DNA from: Cafeteria roenbergensis
Lineage: Eukaryota; Sar; Bigyra; Bicosoecida; Cafeteriaceae
Assembly (NCBI GenBank): GCA_008330645.1
Contig: VLTN01000006.1
Location: forward strand, 434,001 to 498,000
Reading direction: 5' to 3'
DNA: 64,000 bases
Part shown: positions 61,401-64,000 of the stretch, piece by piece
Layout of the letters: every line of letters begins with the position of its first letter
Position numbering within the stretch: the stretch's first letter is position 1
Translations under genes and position numbers: made by a program
Notes under the pieces: generated by a model
What the model saw: the letters and a program-made list of their open reading frames with translations, nothing else
Told to the model about the DNA's origin: nothing
Databases searched by the model: none

Positions 61401-64000
61401 CGCCTGCCAGCGAGCGGACCACCAGAGCCTCGTCGGCAGAGCCTGGCGGGGGACAGAGGGCAGGGGCCTCCCGCCCCTCGACGCACTGCGACGCGGCGAT
61501 GGCCGAGAGGGCTGCTGGCACCGCCGCCAGAGGCAAGGGCCCGCCGAGGGCCAGGGCCTCCGTCGCGGCGTCGAAGCGCACCAGGGCCAGCAGCGCCCAC
61601 GACGCCGCCACCACGGGGACCAGCCTGGAGGCGCCCCGCTGCGCGAACACGTTGATCAGGCACACCACGAGCAGCGCCAGCGGAGGCTCCCGCCCGTCGT
61701 CCAGCAAGCCCCTGTGCGGCGCGCCAGCACCGCCCACGCCGCCGTGCGCGGGGTCCGGGTCATCCTCGTCGTCGCCGCCGTGCGGCCCGCCTCCCGATCC
61801 CACCGTGCTGGTCCCGTCCGCGCCGGGCCCCGCCGAGGCGCTCGCCCCCGCGCCGCTCTGGAGCGCCGCGCGCATCAGCTGGAGGGCCCGCACAAAGGCG
61901 TCCTCGTGGCCGATGCGCGCGTTGACGCAGCGGATGAGGGAGGCGAGGGCCAGGCCCCGGGTGTCGTTGGCAGTGACGGTGACGGCGATGCCATCCACGC
62001 GCAGGCGGAGCACAGCCGGCGGGGGCGCCGCCGCCTCGAGCCCCCAGCTGCCGAGCACTCCTGAGGAGGACGAGGACGTGGCCATGCTGTCGATGACCAT
62101 CACCCTGCGAGGCCGCCACGGGGGCAGCATCGCGGCAGAGCCGCCTCCCCCGGACACGTGGTCGTCCTGTTCAGTCTCTGAGGCGGTGGAGCGAGGGCTG
62201 CCGCCGGGAGAGGCCCCTCCCTCGTCAGCCCGCTCGGCGAGGGAGCCGGAGGCTGCGGGGCGGGGCGACGCGCTCGCGGAAAACACCGAAGACCACCACT
62301 CGGCCTCCAGCGTGGGGGAGTTGTCGCTGCTGTCGGCGCGGACGGCCTCGTCTGCAAGGGGGTGGTTCGCCTCTCCGTGCGCTGCTGCAGCGGTCTTGGT
62401 CCATGAAACCGCGTCGAGGGGGCGGGCGGCGCCCGCTGCGAGCCTGGGCGTGGCCGCGGGGGGGATGCGCCGGCGCACAGCGTCGTCCAGGGCCGAGCAG
62501 GCGGCAGCGAGCGCCCCGAGGGTCGAGGCCGACGTCGCAGCGACAGGCGGAAAGGCCCTGGCGCCGCTTCTGGGGACGCAGGCCGGCTGTGGCTCCGCCG
62601 ACCCTGCCTCTGTGGCAATGCCAAGCAGCTCGGCCGGGTCGTCGACACGCGCTCCGCCTGCGAGCGCGGCCCAGAGCGCGGGGTCCAGCGGCAGCGACCG
62701 GCCAGCAACGGCTGCCACGGCTTCGAGCGCCAGGGCGGCCGCCGCTGCCGCCACGGTCGATGCCGCACGACGGATGCCGTCGTTGGAGGAAGCGACGGAT
62801 CCAGGGCTCGCCTGCACTGAGTGCAGTCCCGGAGAGCGCGCAAGGGCGGCCGAGCGCCGGCCGGGAGTCCTGCTTCGAACGGAGGAGCAGCTGGCCTGAG
62901 AGGCGTGCAGAAGGAGGTTCGGGACCAGCGCGCCGCCCGCAGGACCTCCTGATGCCGAGGTGATGCCGGTTTCCGTGGGGGGCGGAAGGTGCTCAGCGAC
63001 GCTGGCCGCCACTGCCTCGGCCGCGCCCTGCGACGCCACGCGAAGGCACCGCGCGATGACAGAGCTGCAGCGGCTGGCGGCAGCCTCGAGGAGGGACCGG
63101 GAGTGGTCCGCCGCCCGCGTGTCAGCCTCGGCCTGCAGGGCGCCTGTGACGTCAACGGAGGTGGCCGGCGAGGGCATACCAGGGGGAGAGCCCATCGCGG
63201 TGGGCGGGGCGGCGCCCGCGTCCGGCGAGGCCGCGGCGGAGCGCGTGAGCAGCTGCGACGAGGCCTTGGCGGCGGCCTGCTGGTGCTGGGCAAGCGAGGG
63301 TTGCAGCCTGCCGTGGCGGCGCGTGGCGGCAGAGGAGGAGGCCGCAGACGGCGCGCCAGCCCTAGACTGCGAGCCGGTGTGGGAGAGCACAGCGCCGGTG
63401 AGCGACGCGACGGACACGCGTACGGGCGAGCTGAGCCGCGCGGAGGGCGCCGCGCCCGCCCAGTGGTGCGCCGGGGCGGCCGGCCGGAGGAGCAGGGAAG
63501 CCGAGGCCGAGGCGGCCGAGACGGCTCGCGCCAGCCAATGGTGGTCCTTGTTTGGCGGCACAAGCACGGTGAGCGACACGCCGTCCCCCGGCAGAGCTAG
63601 GCGCGTCACAGTGAGGCCAGCGGGCACCACAACGCACTCTGTGGCAGCGTGGACGATGGCCGCCACGGCCGCGGCCACGGACGTGCGGGAAGCTGCGAGC
63701 AGCGGCGTGGGCTCGAGCGCCGCGAGGACGGCACCGCACACGTCGCTCAGCGCCTTGATCGATCGCAAGGCAGGGGCAGAGGCCTCTGACTGGTCCCCGC
63801 CCTGCAGGACAGACCGCGCGACGGCCACGGCTGCCTCGCCCGCCACCATTGCGTCGTCGATTGAGCCAGCCTCGATGAGGTGCCAGGGCGTGCGGTCGCG
63901 GGGGCTCGCCAGCGGGCCCAGGCGGGCTGCGTCGCCTCGGCCAGAGAGGCTTGTCGCGGCGCTGCCCCCGCGACGGTCGTGCCCACGCTGCGGGCGCTGG
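55435..64000 (-). CDS. Giant low-complexity protein with LOTUS/OST-HTH-like module, 5' end outside window
   Basis: A single minus-strand frame from the right edge to the TGA at 55435, over 2850 aa. The first in-frame ATG is at 63849, but the 50 codons upstream to the edge are also open and protein-like (DRTPWHLIEAGSIDDA), so the true start is probably outside. The N-terminal half has Ala/Leu-rich helical stretches among Ser/Gly filler. At about res 1580-1655 (counted from 63849) lies a compact module: LLDVVVDTLRRRGPIKVGEL, GELGKQLHDQ, HGGLKRFLEVA, NHQFNPDVRL. It matches the OST-HTH/LOTUS-like winged helix seen in RNA-granule proteins ('GGLKkFLE ... f--np-v-L'). A basic stretch KKRRRRGRGKRGG follows, then Gln/His-rich (about 2040-2100), a 16-Ala run, and a Ser/Pro/Gly-rich end. 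Probably an RNP scaffold; the domain call is by eye. Confidence 0.75.
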   Translation of the reverse strand, partial: QRPQRGHDRRGGSAATSLSGRGDAARLGPLASPRDRTPWHLIEAGSIDDAMVAGEAAVAVARSVLQGGDQSEASAPALRSIKALSDVCGAVLAALEPTPLLAASRTSVAAAVAAIVHAATECVVVPAGLTVTRLALPGDGVSLTVLVPPNKDHHWLARAVSAASASASLLLRPAAPAHHWAGAAPSARLSSPVRVSVASLTGAVLSHTGSQSRAGAPSAASSSAATRRHGRLQPSLAQHQQAAAKASSQLLTRSAAASPDAGAAPPTAMGSPPGMPSPATSVDVTGALQAEADTRAADHSRSLLEAAASRCSSVIARCLRVASQGAAEAVAASVAEHLPPPTETGITSASGGPAGGALVPNLLLHASQASCSSVRSRTPGRRSAALARSPGLHSVQASPGSVASSNDGIRRAASTVAAAAAALALEAVAAVAGRSLPLDPALWAALAGGARVDDPAELLGIATEAGSAEPQPACVPRSGARAFPPVAATSASTLGALAAACSALDDAVRRRIPPAATPRLAAGAARPLDAVSWTKTAAAAHGEANHPLADEAVRADSSDNSPTLEAEWWSSVFSASASPRPAASGSLAERADEGGASPGGSPRSTASETEQDDHVSGGGGSAAMLPPWRPRRVMVIDSMATSSSSSGVLGSWGLEAAAPPPAVLRLRVDGIAVTVTANDTRGLALASLIRCVNARIGHEDAFVRALQLMRAALQSGAGASASAGPGADGTSTVGSGGGPHGGDDEDDPDPAHGGVGGAGAPHRGLLDDGREPPLALLVVCLINVFAQRGASRLVPVVAASWALLALVRFDAATEALALGGPLPLAAVPAALSAIAASQCVEGREAPALCPPPGSADEALVVRSLAGVEGVQSTRSCSGSSFSAGLSPQAKQSSAGQGDQPPRRRSGARGHRGSRDRGAGGAGSRRTAVPWRGPGSLMAHVMRAVTGPQKGRGGGSGGGGGGGGGRGRSSSGPFGEAGGGGKFSRERREPSGESSKSGGNRSSPVSDAGTAKKHRGSSSTQGGSVETSVRRESRRAAASLALLPAWVLPPALLAYLAEGQGPSDKPMGAAARVMSVVSGLHLEKLAWRCARRASGRATAARAAIAASAGAADPDAAASNPVFIAQTAVAAHASVARVCDAAAVRPPMPPPAAVPGTPDWSHASADQRWATGQHRDAAAAPAAWHAQGPARDPLTTFAGDAALPVVCLHPCDPLFNACQGWSRATLRALQRRARAAVITLARGVAAAAFDTGESWTGVAPEATSAPRDATAPVLAWAEATAKEDRTARQVLRGMTLALGVAQPGDQQAEAPSKPAPARSPSPHSAAKSAAPEAARPGAPPRHGAAPTGAGAAMAWTKSASVGILVGPGSARQGATSGTAPASPGHMLPTASSETRLLGGGGGGGGGGGGGGGDRLLRSPIGGRAEDGQPALTPSSMLFGIPGGDALLWAVMASPALGGMTGGAGADGAAVAARVSGSERWAEWGGASLTRAAAVWAAARVWRCASPSLAPAAAVGVAARVGVSPQSLVTSDWQGRLAGHHAAESQPASPVVPPTDPAFTCALEIVKASSQPPRLVATAPWLSEAAGEPPEAFDASEALPPLSETLAPAKDVADPDSALAQSARLVDAEVSIAGLLDVVVDTLRRRGPIKVGELGKQLHDQGGARRAIGEVKARHGGLKRFLEVAGEAAGIIMCQNHQFNPDVRLKEHPAPPEPEASSPDVEPKTAAAHAPEAAAPAAADLAGGESAAAASTPPEAGGGAAEPPTAAPGADQTTPVRAATTDGTAAGAETSEAGQRAISAVASAASTASQEPAGVGTGAEDQAGDVTGGRELQPRQSTAGDDDDQGGDGDGDAFPWDGDGAGQSGGGGDAGNGASDAGAGDDSSPTKKRRRRGRGKRGGVKHSKKPAGGKDGDDGDEEAGTQPTAAAGAADAAAEPATEMAPPASAGAGETCSASVPGEAGAAPPGATVAGSQGHPLPPFVSQPGGAAAVASTPARGMPWTRQDMGAMPGPGVSWVPVAPPPDTAGGPAAPSTAVPVMGQQGPLRPPLHPGWDTLPGQSPATHTPPSAGFVAEAGGGLGGGGRAAQFLVGPQAGGSLHSQQLLQRHQQQLYQQQLYHHHQQRQHAAAAAAAAAAAAAAAAGGAVVSMPSAQASSAHAAHSTSGVLWAGGPVPHSLGQARLSASDSAPSLLPGTASGGGAMVGAGIAGASGGGGRAGLPSRPGMGPLPPLLTTPGQLHHLHQQHHHHHHSASSGTPPPPIALRQDTSRSARASSAFPDDSGQLFSAPNRRTMSDFGVVTTPVMGQSPNAGAATPPFGGDASPQHQLRQASKSQLLEPVSERDDLGLSGHGRHLSGVDDGRVPYAESVPLSLGASPGVSGRDEGQRWGSDAALSLGREPSGIWGDDALTRGREASILSLGGAIGDDGVHSPLESAMFGVAGGASLDPDSISGFDGIRSGLTGHEAGAQSSPLHIRASSDSFDATAGGQATTGRPTATTFAPPGGGLHPSPAPTTHGGTSSSADEAAPSPHGNGSPPSSAASSPRPGLHPLRGTAGSSPLSRAHFADGAPPVASLAGPALHPPSGALSPGSPAPSASGSAPRGSDAQSRRRSFAAAAASLRRQSSAAPSTSPTKAAGGSCRSLTHRRLPSADSTQSLASGTGPSGASPGGAGRPPAGGVAGQAARGKPPRPEAEQDWAAAGAAGTPPGRRGAAGRQSRALTGSAVGLGLGEVPAGAGEEEDGEGRWRGGGGSAGRRPWSFSGATEGPNAVLIALGPSVEGADDDDMLGTAAAGKPESVGAAAGQASGKKPRDPATRARSRSGASSAEGSAAGRRRSDAGAEGSAGGGLWQTRAPPKGRWR

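Overview
The window is nuclear DNA from a very GC-rich eukaryotic microbe, most likely a flagellated protist. The basis is spliced genes with short introns (about 95-300 nt, GTGAGY/GTGCGY donors, CAG acceptors), trafficking genes (Rab, ESCRT-II VPS36, a BLOC-1-like subunit), an RNA cap methyltransferase, a Pol III tRNA gene family, and cilium-type genes (FA2-like NEK kinase, MORN/radial-spoke-like protein, p25-alpha-like protein). The lineage cannot be fixed from sequence alone; a GC-rich stramenopile or haptophyte is only a guess. I saw no transposon, virus-like element, CRISPR array, rRNA gene or organellar DNA.

Layout, left to right: a left-truncated, probably mitochondrial protein (1-738, minus); a WW-domain/cap guanine-N7 methyltransferase fusion (1127-3880, minus); a five-RRM Gly/Tyr-rich protein (4168-7276, four exons); a long disordered protein with p25-alpha-like segments (7631-12514); a TEX30/KANSL3-type hydrolase with a PAAKAK tail (12902-14077, minus); a small complex-I-like membrane subunit (14420-15080); VPS36 (15364-16680, minus); a C2-C2-WW-RG protein (17440-20227); a Rab5-like GTPase (20549-21566, minus); NAD(P)HX epimerase (22009-23025); a large single-pass membrane protein (23474-28228, minus); a NEK kinase (28663-31614); and an alpha-solenoid-like protein (32145-34934, minus).

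The centre holds the most striking object. It is a roughly 9-kb direct tandem array (about 35765-44780) of 1.53-kb units. Every unit carries, on the minus strand, the same three-exon gene (13, 79 and 178 nt) for an 89-residue Lys/Ala/Pro/Gly protein that resembles the tail of linker histone H1 without its globular domain. There are six gene copies; the fourth has a one-base insertion. Three identical intron-less tRNA-Tyr(GUA) genes bracket the array (35439, 45825, 46223), and a visibly less GC-rich kilobase lies on its right side.

Right of the array are a multi-EF-hand protein (46514-50959, three exons), a BLOC1S2-like small protein in four exons (51899-52655), a MORN-repeat protein like radial spoke head RSPH1 (52912-54591, four exons), and a giant low-complexity protein with a LOTUS/OST-HTH-like module that runs off the right edge (55435-64000, minus).

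Genes are packed with spacers of about 200-1000 bp, and at least five neighbouring pairs are head to head over short spacers that probably act as shared promoters. Exon joins were inferred by eye from reading frame, splice-site sequence and family similarity; boundaries may be off by a base or two, and starts not preceded by an in-frame stop are choices.
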